From Bromus sterilis (Eukaryota; Streptophyta; Magnoliopsida; Poales; Poaceae): a stretch of 64,000 bases of DNA. The stretch lies in the NCBI GenBank assembly GCA_950022295.1, contig OX465599.1, positions 282,803,501 through 282,867,500 on the forward strand, written 5' to 3'. Below the pieces are notes generated by a model, which was not told the DNA's origin, ran no database searches, and saw only the letters and a program-made list of their open reading frames with translations. The first letter of the stretch is position 1; every line of letters begins with the position of its first letter. This document shows positions 42,301-54,185 of the stretch, one piece after another. The position numbers and the translations under genes were made by a program.

Positions 42301-45167
42301 GTATTATCTTCTCTTGGTTACATCACCTGTAATATGATTTGATCATAGCATCCTGATTCCACAAGTCTTAAGTCATGTAACTTATATTCAAATGCATAGG
42401 AACTGAATAGAAAAGGATTGGTGTCCAACAGAAATAAATTTTCTAATTCATCAAAATAACAAGCAAGCAGGGCAACAATACACTCGTTTTCTACTCTTCT
42501 CCAGTTTGGTAGATTACTATGCCTGAGGTACTGATCTAATGGTATTCAACCTCACTTCCTATATTACACTCTTGCACGATAAACTTAAACACGATAAAAT
42601 AATATTAAGTGCTCAAACTTCACAATTCAATTCTACGCTGATGAAACACTGGGAGCAAAAATAAGCAAAGCTCAAACAACACGTAAAGAGGGTGCTCAAA
42701 GTATTCATGGAAAATATTTCACATATATCAGCACATATATGACAAAGAGAGCTCAGCAACTGAACGAGAAAGAAGCAATCATCTACCTCATCAGAAGAAC
42801 CATCAGAATTGGGCTCTCTAACACCAACATTGTTGCCGTCGCCATCCCAGTTCTCAAAATCAAGATCATCATCATCTTCAACACTCCTGGGTGCGCAGCC
42901 AGAAGTAGAGCAGTTACCGACTGCATCATCAGCACCTAGTGCCTGCATTTCACATCACCAATCACAACATATGATCTTTGCCATGCAGAAAAAGAATCAT
43001 AAGAATAAACACAGCATAAAGCACATGAACAAAATACCTTATATGTGAGAAATAGCTCGAGCAAGGCGTTCGTATCACTATGCCCTGAAAACAAAAGCCT
43101 CAGTTGAAATAGAAGATACAAACACAAACAAGACAAATGAAATGAAACTAGTTTTTTTTTTGAACGGTAAAACTAGTTATTTTGAGTATTACCGATCTCC
43201 TTCATGCCTTTCACAACCATCTCTTTCGGGAAACCCATCGCTACATATCCCTCAATTAAAGAAGGAGACGGCGCTTCCTCATTGGCCTGCTCATTAGAAC
43301 CCTTTAAACAGTTGCACAAGCAAATATCACACTATAACAGTAATAATAGTTAGTCAGGGCAAGCTCTTGCGCCGAAGTACCTGCATGGACGGGCCAGGGA
43401 CATCCAAGTTCCTCAAAGCTGGAGCCGATGAAGGCTCAGCCTCACCATCACTTTCCCACTCAAACTTAACATTGTCATCACTATCGCTAATCTGGCCCTG
43501 TAACATGAGTTAAGCACACCTCGGTCAATATTGAAAGAAAATCACCAAATGCAATTATAGAGAAGAAAATGACACAAAAAGTGAGAATTATCGTGTCACA
43601 AGCCCAGAATAACCACACCATATCACAATCGGAATGTTTAGCATGAACATAGATTAACCAAGCAGGCACTGGTGCAGTATGGCTTAATGATGCTTGTATC
43701 CACTGGATAAACTACTGTAGGTTGCAGTCTAAATGAACAGCTCAAATGCACTAACTGAATGCGAGAGAAGAAAAAAATACTCCGTATTACTTATTCAAGA
43801 GTGTCGACCTGTTAATGCTATGCCTGACCACAGGAGTGTCACTGTGTCGACATGAACAACAGATTTATGAAACAAATGACCATGCCACAGTTGAAAACTG
43901 AACACAATGTGCCGCAATCAAACAAATTTGTCCAGAATGAATAAAAAAAAGTTAAAAGAACATGTAGTATATGAAATGGACCCCAAAAAGAGATTCAGAT
44001 GAGAGTTGCCTATGAAGAAAGTGTTTAGCCGGCACTGCTATATCTGCATTTGGACCAATGTGAGAAAATGCAGACAAGGACAGACAGACTGAGGAGCTAA
44101 GAGCAACTCTAGCAGATACGCTATAATCAACTGATATGGGCACTCCCCGCAAAACGTTTTTTTGGTTGAAATATGATTTTCGTTCCACCAGAACAGATAC
44201 CGCAAAACTGTACTGCAAAAAAGTCTGGCGACGCTACGATCGTCCGCCTACTCCGGCAGCCGCTGTCAAGCTCATCCTACGACACTCCAACGACATTCCG
44301 GTCTTTCACCTACTCCGGCGATGCTCCGGCGGCCGTTGTCGAGCTCCTCTGCTTGCTCCAGCAGTCCGCCTACTCCGGTGAAGCTCCGGCGATCGCTGCC
44401 GAGCTCCTCCGCCTACTCCGGCGAGGTTCCAGCGACCGGTGCCGAGCTTTAGGCCGCCTGCTCCGGCATTAACCGGTTTGCAGTTTCACTATACGGGGGC
44501 TTGCAAAACGACTCAAATACTGCATATTTGAGGTATGAAAGGGGAGGGCGAGCTGCAAAATTATTTTACGGGTCGGTAGTTTTACGGGATCTATTCTGTG
44601 CGTTTTACCACATCCATATTGCAAATTTAGAGGTTTGACCAGTTTTGGCGGATCTGCTAGAGTTGCTCTAACCAGCCAATGCAACATAGATGTCTGGTCT
44701 GCTATACGGCGTATCCAATTCTAAAGGGTCTGGAACGCATCGAGGAAATGGGGAATAGTTTTCATCCAACAAACCACAAAACCCCCAATATGCAGCAAGT
44801 ACAGTTTTTTTCCATCGAAGAACCCACAAAACCCCCATATGAAAACAGAGTCGCGCACAGACTGATACCCATAACAGACATGAGAGCTTTCTCACATCGG
44901 GATGCAGGGTTTGTATGATTGAGCAATAGGAGAAAACCAAGGAATCTTCCATTGAGTTTCTAGTCAGTGGAAATTTCCATACGAATGCCGTGCAAATGAA
45001 TCGCAAAAGATTTCACGGAAGACAATCCTAACACAGGAAAAATACTCCTAACAACAGACAAATCATGTAGAACTTCTACTAGCCAAATCCGTTGAATCGA
45101 AGGGGCTCTAAAATCGCCAGAAGAGAGGAGCGAGAGAGAGAGACAGAGAGAGCGCCTACCGCCATTG
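39341..45167 (-). CDS. DRM2: DRM2-type de novo DNA (cytosine-5) methyltransferase
   Basis: Eight coding exons: 45167-45162, 43497-43381, 43301-43193, 43084-43038, 42942-42787, 40884-40788, 40702-40611, 40519-39341. The CDS is 1803 bp for 600 aa, close to the usual size of grass DRM2. All introns are GT/AG and phases agree. The start is MA in exon 1, then GQISDSDDNVKFEWESDGE. UBA 1 (about 57-93) has GYVAMGFPKEMVVKG and UBA 2 (about 156-196) has LVEMGFPEDEANVAITRCG. The methyltransferase domain (about 226-600) has its motifs in permuted order: SAM motif I LSLFTGIGGAEVAL (about 481) lies downstream of the target-side motifs, and the catalytic SSPCNNLAGSN (Cys 561) is near the end. DRM2 enzymes act in the nucleus in RNA-directed DNA methylation, adding methyl groups to cytosines in all contexts. 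No break is seen. Paralogue number is uncertain. Confidence 0.93.
41458..41613. mobile_element. Small MITE-like insertion in DRM2 intron 5
   Basis: 156 bp between two copies of TTGCTAGCAATCA (41445-41457, 41614-41626). Its ends are weakly inverted (TTTAAATAG and CTATTTAAA), and the inside carries several GCTATAGC-like motifs. The 13-bp flank is longer than the 8-9 bp usual for hAT or Mutator, so the class is uncertain. It lies in the 1.9-kb intron 42786-40885. Confidence 0.55.
43498..45161 (-). other. DRM2 intron 1, carrying a Harbinger-like element
   Basis: 1664 bp, donor GTAGGC after the ATGGCG of exon 1, acceptor TTACAG before GGCCAG. About a third of it is the insertion at 44101-44668. 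The rest shows no coding potential. Confidence 0.8.
44101..44668. mobile_element. Harbinger-like non-autonomous element in DRM2 intron 1
   Basis: 568 bp with TAA on both sides (44098-44100, 44669-44671). Terminal inverted repeats are GAGCAACTCTAGCAGAT and its partner ATCTGCTAGAGTTGCTC. The inside (44230-44470) has a GC-rich set of short repeats of the type CTACTCCGGCGA and GAGCTCCTC, unlike the AT-rich intron. Frames here are not genes. Confidence 0.88.
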
Positions 45168-45356
45168 CTGATGTCAGAAGATACGCCCCCTCCCCGTCTC
45201 CCTGCCGTGAGAAGGATAGCGGCAGGAGCAGAGGCGGCGGAGGAAGAGAGAGCGCGGCGTCGACGGCGGGCTCGGCCGCCCCTCGCTGGCTTTAGTGGAG
45301 GCTCAGACGACAAGGAGAAGACGGTGATGTGCTGTGGCTGCACGCGCATATATACA
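45168..45356 (-). promoter_or_regulatory. Likely DRM2 5' UTR and core promoter
   Basis: Upstream of the exon 1 ATG (45167) the minus strand is GC- and CT-rich, as in grass 5' UTRs. A TATA-like TATATAT lies at 45348-45355, placing transcription start near 45320. No upstream ATG was checked in detail, and the start site is inferred. Confidence 0.45.
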
Positions 45357-45940
45357 TGCGTGCTGCGCCGGCCGCGGCGTGTAGTTCAGACTGAGGCGTT
45401 CGGTTCGGACTCTGCAACACGCGGGGAAGAGGGGGTGAAAGCTAGAATTGAGTGCTCTGTTTGGATGTGCGGCTGCACACAGGACCGGCCACACGGTGCT
45501 GTGGGCAGCGCACATCTCAATGAATATGGATGGATATTTGTACGGTGGTGGTGGTGATGATGTTGATAATAGTGACGATAACTGTCATGCACTTAATTGC
45601 TTTGACCAGTCTTCATACTAATATTAATATTGGGTTTGTTTAAGTAAACTAATTGTTCGTTGTATAAAGCATTGAAATACGTCTAGATATATTCATTTCA
45701 TTGATAACAAAAAATAAAAATTGATTAATGTTAAATTATTTTTATAAATCTCTCCTTAAAAAGAACGTAGAGTTTTGTCATACATTCCATCTTTCGTCCA
45801 ATTCTCGTCCCATTTTCCTTCCCAGATCGTACAATTTTAATTAATCTGTAATAAATACTAATTAATGTTTTTCCAATCTTTAACAAATTATAGTTATACA
45901 AATCAAAATAAATCATTGTGCAATCCCTAATAAATGCTCT
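45357..45940. other. Region upstream of DRM2, no gene seen
   Basis: It begins GC-rich, then becomes AT-rich after about 45590. It includes a short CACCACC-type stretch on the minus strand near 45540. Frames here show no known motif. Presumably DRM2 promoter and spacer. Confidence 0.5.
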
Positions 45941-47361
45941 TTCCAAACAATGCCACACAAATTAAGGCTTCGTCAAAATATGTATCTTTTACCATCTTGT
46001 TACCCAGTACTCCACATGTGAATTTGTACCTACTCCCATCGACCTTTCTTTGTCGATCACTAGGACACATTTTTTGGTTTTTGCATTCAGTTATTTGCAT
46101 CGATATTTAGTATGTCTGCATTGCTACGGAAGCCGAGCTTGCTTAGGAAGGTGCATTGCAACGAAATAAATCGCACATTATTGCACAATTTTTTTTCATG
46201 AAAAACCAATCAGTACAAGGAAAAAACAAAAATTGGACGAAGAGTTTATGTTGGTAATACTAATTATTATTTTATCACCCTCCAAACCAATCGTTGTTGT
46301 TCTTCCTTTCGTGTAACAACGGCGAAATTTTGAGGAAACAGTGATTATGATTTTGCTTCTTCAAGTTTTACCATGGCAAAGCACAAGCCCTTTCCAAACA
46401 ATGCCACACAAATTAAGGTCTCGCCAAAAAATTGTATTTTTTACCATCTTGTTAACCCAGTACTCCACATATGAACTTTTACCTACTCCCATCAACCTTT
46501 CTTTGTCGAACACCAGGACACATTTTTTGGTTTTTGCATTCAGTTATTTGCATCGATATTTAGTATGTCTCTGCGTTGCTACGGAAGTCGAGTTTGCTTA
46601 GGAAGGTGCATTGCCACGAAATAAATCGCACATTATTGCACAATTTTTTTTCATGAAAAGCCAATCAGTGCAAGGAAAAAATAAAAATTGGACGAAGTGT
46701 TTATGTTGGTAATACTAATTATTATTTTATCACCCTCCAAACCAATCTTTGTTGTCCTTCCTTTCCGGTAACAAGGAGAAAATTTAAGGAAACGGTGATT
46801 AGGATTTTGCATCTTTAAGTTTTACCATGGCAAAGCACAAGCCCTTTCCAAAAAATGTCACACAAATTAAGGTCTCGACAAAATAACGTATCTTTTAGCA
46901 TCTTTCTCCACATGTGAACTTTTACCTATTCCCATCGACATTTCGTTGTCGATCACCAGGACACATTTTTTGGTTTCTGTATTCAGTTATTTGCATCGGT
47001 ATTTAGTATGTCTGTGCGTTGCTACGGAAGCCGAGCTTGCTTAGGAAGGTGCATTGCAACGAAATAAATCGCACATTATTGCACATATCTTTTTCATGAA
47101 AATCCAATCAGTGCAAGGAAAAAAGAAAAATTGGACGAAGTGTTTATGTTGGTAATACTAATTATTATTTTATCACCCTCCAAACCAATCGTTGTTGTCC
47201 TTCCTTTTCGGTAACAACCCCGAAAATTTGAGGAAACGTTGAGTAGGATTTTGCTTCTTCAAGTTTTACCATGGCAAACCACAAGCCCTTTCCAAACAAT
47301 GCCACACAAATTAAGGTCTTGCCAAAATAACGTATCTTTTATCATCTTGTTACCCAGTACG
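45941..47361. repeat. Tandem repeat with a period near 450 bp, about 3.2 copies
   Basis: Copies start with TTCCAAACAATGCCACACA at about 45941, 46392, 46846 and 47290 (spacing 451, 454, 444). Each has ACACATTTTTTGGTTT, TTGCTTAGGAAGGTGCATTG and ATTATTATTTTATCACCCTC. The fourth copy is cut after TTACCCAGTAC by the LTR at 47362. No coding function is seen. The unit is not in the other elements of this window. Confidence 0.9.
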
Positions 47362-49031
47362 TGATACGTCCAAACGTATCGATAATTTCTGCTTGCTACA
47401 TGCATGTTTTGTGTGATATTGCTATGATCTAGATACACTTTCATACACTTTTGATCATATTTGGACTAACCTATTAACTCAGTGCACCCCAGTGCCAGTT
47501 CCTGTTTTCTGCTATTTTTCTATTTCAGGTTTCCCCCATATTAAAAGTGCTCCAAAAATTCGGGAAAAATCCAATAAAAATCAGCGTAGAAGAAGCTTCG
47601 GGAATCACCGAGGGGGGCCAGAGGGGACCCACCAGGGCCCCAGGCGCCCTCCCGGCGCGCCCTAGGGTGGGGCCGCGCCAGGGGGCCGCCTGGACCCCTG
47701 GTGGCCCCCCTGGCTGCCCCCTTCGCCTATTTATTCCTCATGACGAGAAACCCCTGTGATGGGGAACCCTTTTTCGCGATCTCTCCTCTATTCCTCCGCC
47801 GCCGCGCTTCCAAGATCGGGAGCACCAGAAGACCTCTTCCCGGCACCCTGCCGGAGGGGGGAATCTCCTCCGGGAGCTTCTCCACCACCATGGATGCTTC
47901 CCGGATGAACCGTGAGTAGTCCACCTTTGACCATGGGTCTATGATCAGTAGCTATGTGATGTTCACCTCCCCTCTTTGTTCTTCATGGATTAGACCTCGT
48001 GAGCTGCCCTACATAATCGAGGCACATATGTAATATTTCTGTTGTTGCTATGCTGAGTTTGCTGGGATCCGATGGATTATGAGATTATGTTCAGATTGTG
48101 TTTGAGTAATATATTAGATTCTCCTCTTTTATATTTATGTTCTAGAGTAATTCTTGCATGTTCTCCGTTGTTTTTTATTGCTTTAGCAAAGTAGTAGGTA
48201 GTGATTCCAAGAGGGAGCATTATGCATGATTGTGGGTTCATGCCCCCGATGACTAGCTTGAGTGACAGAAACATGAGTCTAGGGGATGTGTTGTTGCCAC
48301 AAGGGGGAAAACAACGGTGCTTGTACTTGCGGGTGCAAGGATTGTTTACTTTACGCCAAGTTCTTTAATGTAGTTGTCCGTTGCTTTGAGTTTACACTTT
48401 GGGTGGGATTCGCAACTTAATACCAGCGAGATGTTCTGGATAGATATCTCAAGGTGGATGATTAGTAGGTAGATGCAGATGGATTTCAGTCTACTTGTCT
48501 TGGCGTACCGCCCATGCTTTTGAGCCTCTTCCTTTCTTTATAGCATAATTAACATTGGTTTGAGCACATAATCCTTTCAATTGCCCAGCTGTAATTTTTT
48601 TACCTCGCATGGCTATTTTATCATCTTTTGGGAGAGAGACATCACTAGTGAACATCATAGGACCCCGATCCATATTTCCAATACTGTTTACATCCACTAT
48701 CAATTTAATGCTTTATTTACTTTTCAGTTGCTATCACTATCATTATTATCCCGTGCGTTTTATCCTTTGTAAACAACAAGGCTGGAGGAATTGACAACTC
48801 CTCTGTACTCGTTGGGAAGCAAAGTTATTTGCTGTGTGTGCAGGTCCAGGTCAAGGAAGCAACTTTTGTATAAAACAGTGCCATTGTTTCCTTGCCACCT
48901 TCTTGTATCTGTCGGAGTCCTACTGGTTCGATACTAAAGATTAGCATCTTCGCTAAGGGAAACTTGCTGCTGTCTACATCTCAACCTTTCACTTTGGGTA
49001 ACCAACGAGGGGGCGTTAATTCGTACCATCA
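47362..49031 (+). repeat. 5' LTR of the second gag-only element
   Basis: TGATACGTCC to GTACCATCA, followed by an 11-base spacer and the PBS. The short frames inside are also found in the 3' LTR and are not genes. Confidence 0.9.
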
Positions 49032-49195
49032 AAAGAAATTTCTGGTGCCGTTGCCGGGGACTCCACTCTTCAAGATAGGGGAGTTGCACACTATCTTTTA
49101 TCTTTGCTTTTTAGTCTTGTTTGTTTACCTTTCAGTTTTTGCTTTAGTGTCTTTTATCAAAAATAAAAAAAATAGTTATCTTGCTTGCTGCTACT

Positions 49196-51233
49196 ATGGG
49201 TTCCTCTGAGAACACCAAGTTGTGTGACTTCACTAGTCACAACAACAGTGACTTTATCTGCACTCCTATTGCTACACCTGCTACTTCAGCACCTTCTTAT
49301 GAGATTAAACCTGCTTTGTTGAACCTTGTTATGAAAGATCAATTTTCAGGTGCTAGAGATGCTGCTGCTTTGCATTTAAATAATTTTATTGAGCTTTGCG
49401 ATATGCAAAATTACAAAGAAGTAGATGGTGATATTGTTAAGCTTAAGCTTTTTTCCTTTCTTCTTAAGAGATGAAGCTAAAATCTGGTTTCAATCATTTC
49501 CTAGGAGTAGCATAGATTCTTGGGATAAGTGCAAGGATGCTTTTATTGGGAAGTACTACCCACCTGCTAAGATTATCCAATTGAGGAGTTATATTATGAA
49601 TTTTAAGAAATTGGATAATGAACACATTGCCCAAGCTTGGGAATGCATGAAATCTCTTGTTAAGAATTGCCCTACGCATGGTTTGACTACTTGGATGGTT
49701 ATCCAAACTTTTTATGCAGGCTTGAACTTTATCTCGCGGAACTTGCTAGATTCGTCCGCGGGAGGAACCTTTATGTCAACTACACTTGGTGCTGCCACAA
49801 AACTTCTCGATGAGATGATGACCAACTATTCCCAATGGCACACTGAAAGAGCTCCAACAGGTAGGAAGGTAAACTCCGTCGAGGAGATCTCCTCCCTAAA
49901 CGAAAAAGTTGACTTGATTATGTCTCTATTTACCAAGCAATCTCCTATTGATCCTCATGATGTTCCTTTAAATTTTTTGATTGCTCAAGATCAAGTAGAT
50001 GTGAACTTTATCTCTAGAAATAACTTCAACAACAATGCTTATAGGAGTAATTTTGGTAGCAACCCTAGACCGTTCCCCTCCAACAACTATGGAAACAACA
50101 ACACTTATCCTAGCACCAAAAACTCCACTTCTGAATTAGAGAGTATGCTTAAAGACTTTATCACTACCCAAAAAGCCTTCAACAAGAGTGTAGAGAAAAA
50201 ACTAGACAAATTAGACAACCTCTCGTCGAAGGTAGACAATTTAGCCCATGAAGTAGAATTGCTTAAAGTTAGAACTTCTCCCCTTGAGGAGAGGAAGGTC
50301 ACTCCTATGAATGCTATCCAAATTCAAATTAATGAAAACATTAGGATGATGGCTAAACTTAAAGACAGATGGGCTAGAGAAAAGGAGGAATAAGATAGAA
50401 TTAAGAGCCTTCCTACACACCATACTGTTGCTACTATCCAAGTGGTTGAGGATATCAAAACTCTTAGCACCCAATGCACCCCTAGTCCCATAGGACCTAT
50501 TAATGGTGATGCTATGACCTCAACCGTAGAAGAAGAAATTCCTATGACTATAGAAGCTACCAAACAAGTGAGTCTAAAGGACACCACTACCACTTTACTT
50601 GATAGTAGTGACCTTGATTTTGATAATTGCACCCTTTCTGAAGTTATTCGTTTTCTTCACAAAATGTCTAGAGACCCCCACACTAGCACACTTAATCTTG
50701 CCTTCACGGAGCATATCACTAATGCTTTCATTAAAGCTAGGGAGGAGAAGCTTAGGGTAGAAGCCTCCATACCTATAAAGCTAGAAGATGGTTGGGATCA
50801 TATGATTAAAATTAAGTTGAATAACTTTTCTTGCTATGCTTTATGTGATGTTGGAGCTAGTACCTCCGTTATGCCCAAAAGAATGTATGATATATTTGAA
50901 TTGAAACCTTTTGATCCTTGTTCTTTTGGTGTTCGTCTTTTCGATTCTTCCGTAAAGAAAACTTTGGGGAATATAGATGATGTTCTTATCATTGTCAATG
51001 ACAATTATGTTCCCGTTGATTTTACTATCATGGACATTGAATGTGAACCTTCTTGTCCAATTATTTTGGGACGTCATTTTCTTCGCACCGTGGGTGCTGT
51101 TATTGATATGAAAGAAGGGATTATAAAATTCCAATTCCCTCTCAAGAAAGGGATGGAACACTTCCCTAGGAAAAAGATTAAGTTGCCTTTTGAGTCCGTC
51201 ACACGTGCTAGCTATTTTCTTGAAAAGACTTGA
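49196..51233 (+). pseudogene. Gag and retropepsin of an Athila-like Gypsy element, one frameshift and one stop
   Basis: Starts at ATG 49196 (MGSSENTKLCDFTSHNN). After KLKLFSF a one-base shift in the T-run near 49450 moves the frame. It then reads DEAKIWFQSFPRSS, YYPPAKIIQLRSYIMNF and HGLTTWMVIQTFYAGL, typical of Athila-type gag. A TAA (50391-50393) interrupts the same frame, which then continues to 51233. The end holds a retropepsin: LCDVGASTSVMPKRMYDIF (Asp-Val-Gly-Ala-Ser) and CPIILGRHFLRTVGAVIDM. RT, RNase H and integrase are absent. Confidence 0.85.
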
Positions 51234-54185
51234 TCTATTTGCATTAAGCCTAGCTAATGGCTTTAAAGAAGCGCTTTCGGGAGGCAGCCCGCAACGAATT
51301 TAGGATTGCCCTTTTGTTTTTCTTCTGTTTTTAGTGGTATTGATGATTGTTACTACTGTAGCAACATCGTTGTATCTTTACTTTTCAAGCTTTGTGCCAT
51401 TTATAGCCTCATACGACAAGGGAAGTGAAAGTTGTGACATGCTGTCCAGAAAATAGATTCTGTCCTCGTGACTAGAAAAATCACAGAAAAATCCCAGTTC
51501 ATATTTTTGATCTGAAATTTTTACACAGCGTGCTATATACAATTACGGAACTTTCATATGTTCTGAGGTTTTTTATTTGAGTTGAATAAGTATCCCTAAA
51601 AAATTCTTTACTACCTGCTGGTCTGTTTTTCACAGATTCTGTCCTGTTTTGCCTTTCCTTCGTTTTGCAAACCTTAAGCTTGCTTTTTCTTTGCAAAAAC
51701 TTTTTGGCAATCTTGAGAAACAGTAGCTCTTCAATAATATCTTTATTTTAAGTAGAGAAATTTTTTATTTTATTATGGGTTCTAACCTCGCTAATCAGAT
51801 TATGATGAGTTATGTATGAAGGGAGTTTTCAAGTGTGCGAGGGAAGATGATGAAAGAAGATTAAGAAGTGTCAAGCGCTCAAGCTTGGGGATGCCCCCAT
51901 GCATCCCCAAGAAATATTCAAGGAGACTCAAGCGTCTAAGCTTGGGGATGCCCCCGTGCATCCCCTTCTCCATCGACAATTATCAGTTCGCCTCTCGTTT
52001 CACTATATTTTTATCACTTCATGCGTTATGTGCTATGCTTGGAGCGTCTCGCTCTTAGGTTTTATTTTTAGTTTTCTTTAGCTTTGCTTTCTGTTCATAA
52101 CAAGTTAGAACCCAGATTTATTTGTGTGGGAGAGAAACACGCTCCACTTTCAAAATCTAGAACACAACATAGGATTTTGCATGCTTATCTTTGTTGTGTG
52201 TGTTCTTTATCCTTTTCATAGCCACTGTCATGTTTTGCTCTTAGTTTTCATGCTTATCTTTTAAAGAGATTTTGTTTAGTTTATTGCTGGAACTCTCTTG
52301 AGTTTTCATGTTTATCTTGTTTAGAGAGTTTGCCTGTTGCACTGAGTTTTGTGTCTTGACTTGAAGTAGGTAATTGAGGTTGCTATTCTTTTGTAGTAGT
52401 AACTTGCAATAGTTTTGAGGTATTGTTTTGAGTAATGTTTGGACTTTTGGTGTCAAGATCTTTAGCCTATTAGTGATAGATGTCGTATTTTGGGAAATCC
52501 GTGTTTATTTTCAAAACTTACAAAATTAGTTGAGAACTTTAGCTACTAGATGGATCACTACTCTTCTGAGGGGTCGAATATTAGAGTACACTCATGTACC
52601 ATGAGTCGAGGATGCGCAAGGGTAACCAAACCCCCATACACTCCTCCTCGGGGTACTTGTCTCTTTGTGAACCTCCTTATTAGATTGAGAGTTACGGATA
52701 ATAAGTGCATGAGTTCTTTGGACTAATGTGAGTATTCGAAAGTTGACACTTCCAACTTACCATATTTTTCTAGCCTCTCCTGTGCCGTGCATTGCTTTCT
52801 TCTCACTCCGAGAGTTGGCGTCCACCTTCGCCGGTACATCCAAACCCTTGGAATGATATGCTCTGTCATCATAAACCTCCTTACATCCTTCCTCAAAACA
52901 GCCACCATACCTACCTATCAAGGCATTTCCATAGCCTTTCCGAGATATATTGCCATGCAACATCCACCTTCTCATGACTTGATCTTCATTTCATACATGC
53001 TAATTGCTTGATCGATGAGCCCCATGCTAGTTGGGCCTTGCCCTAATCATTGCTACATGATGCGCTAGTATCATTGCATATCCTGCTACACCGGCAGAGG
53101 CATACATTTGCATACATCATGATAGTTACATCTTCTTTATGATTTGAGTACTTTGTAAAGTGTGAAAGATCTTCTATACTTTTTGTAATATATAGAGTGT
53201 TGCCACTAAAGTGAGGAAAATATCCCAAAGTGGACAAATTAAAAGATCCCAAAGAGGAAAATTTAAAAGATCCCAAAGAGGACAAATGAGAGAAATAGAA
53301 AGAGCCATTGAGGCCACCAAAAAAATACAAAAAATAGAAAAATTTGTAAAAGAAATAAAAAGAGAGAAGGGGGCACACTACTATTCCTTTTGAGAGATCC
53401 ATACTCGTACTCCCTCTTATATCTAGTACTCCATAGAGATTATCATTCATGCATATAGCTACGTGGGGACCTTCACACTATAGAACTTGGCTTTTATATT
53501 CCAATGATGAGCCTCCTCAAATGAGCTCTAGGTCTTCTTGAGCAAGCAAGTTGGATGAACCCCCACTAGCTCCATTGGAGAGCTTACCTTAGCTCACATG
53601 TGCATCCGTTGCATGGCAATCCCTACTCCTCACATCATATCTATCATTTGGCTTTCTCTCGCCTATGATTGTCCTCATTGATGTGAGCCTTTCACACCTT
53701 TTTGTCTTCCTCCTCCACCATATTCTCTCTTTGCCATCCTATGTGTCAACTTTCTTGCTTAGGCTCATCCATTGCATGAGTGCTCAAAATGTCGAAAAGG
53801 AGTGGATCATTTTGACTTGTACCTGGCTAGTGGTCTGGGGATGAGTCAAGATAAGATTCCAAAGAAGACCAAGTGTGAAACTTTAGTAGATTAAGTTCTC
53901 AACACAAAAATACTTTTTCTCGTATATCCCTATCCCCTTTCTTGCACGCAAACACCATTTGGAGACATTCGAGTCACGGACAGCGAGAGCTCTTGCACCT
54001 TTATGTTCTTATGTTGCTTGTTTCAATACTAAATATAGACTCTTGCCTGCTACGACTTGAATTGAATTACATGCCTTGATTGCTTTACTTAAAAGTTCTT
54101 ATATGGTTGTTAGCATGTCACGACAGAAATTATGCTTTTATCATTTACCTACTCGAGGACGAGCAGGAATTAATCTTGGGGATGT
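51234..54185 (+). other. Non-coding 3' internal region of the second gag-only element
   Basis: Collinear with 9843-12678, including GCTTTCGGGAGGCAGCCCGC near 51280 and the paired stem-loops at 51885-51965. It ends with purine-rich sequence before the 3' LTR. No credible gene. Confidence 0.75.
51885..51965 (+). other. Pair of GC-rich stem-loops, second copy
   Basis: TTGGGGATGC / GCATCCCCAA at 51885-51894 and 51901-51910, and GGGGATGC / GCATCCCC at 51944-51951 and 51958-51965. Both are perfect stems with 6-base loops, as at 10482-10562. Confidence 0.8.
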
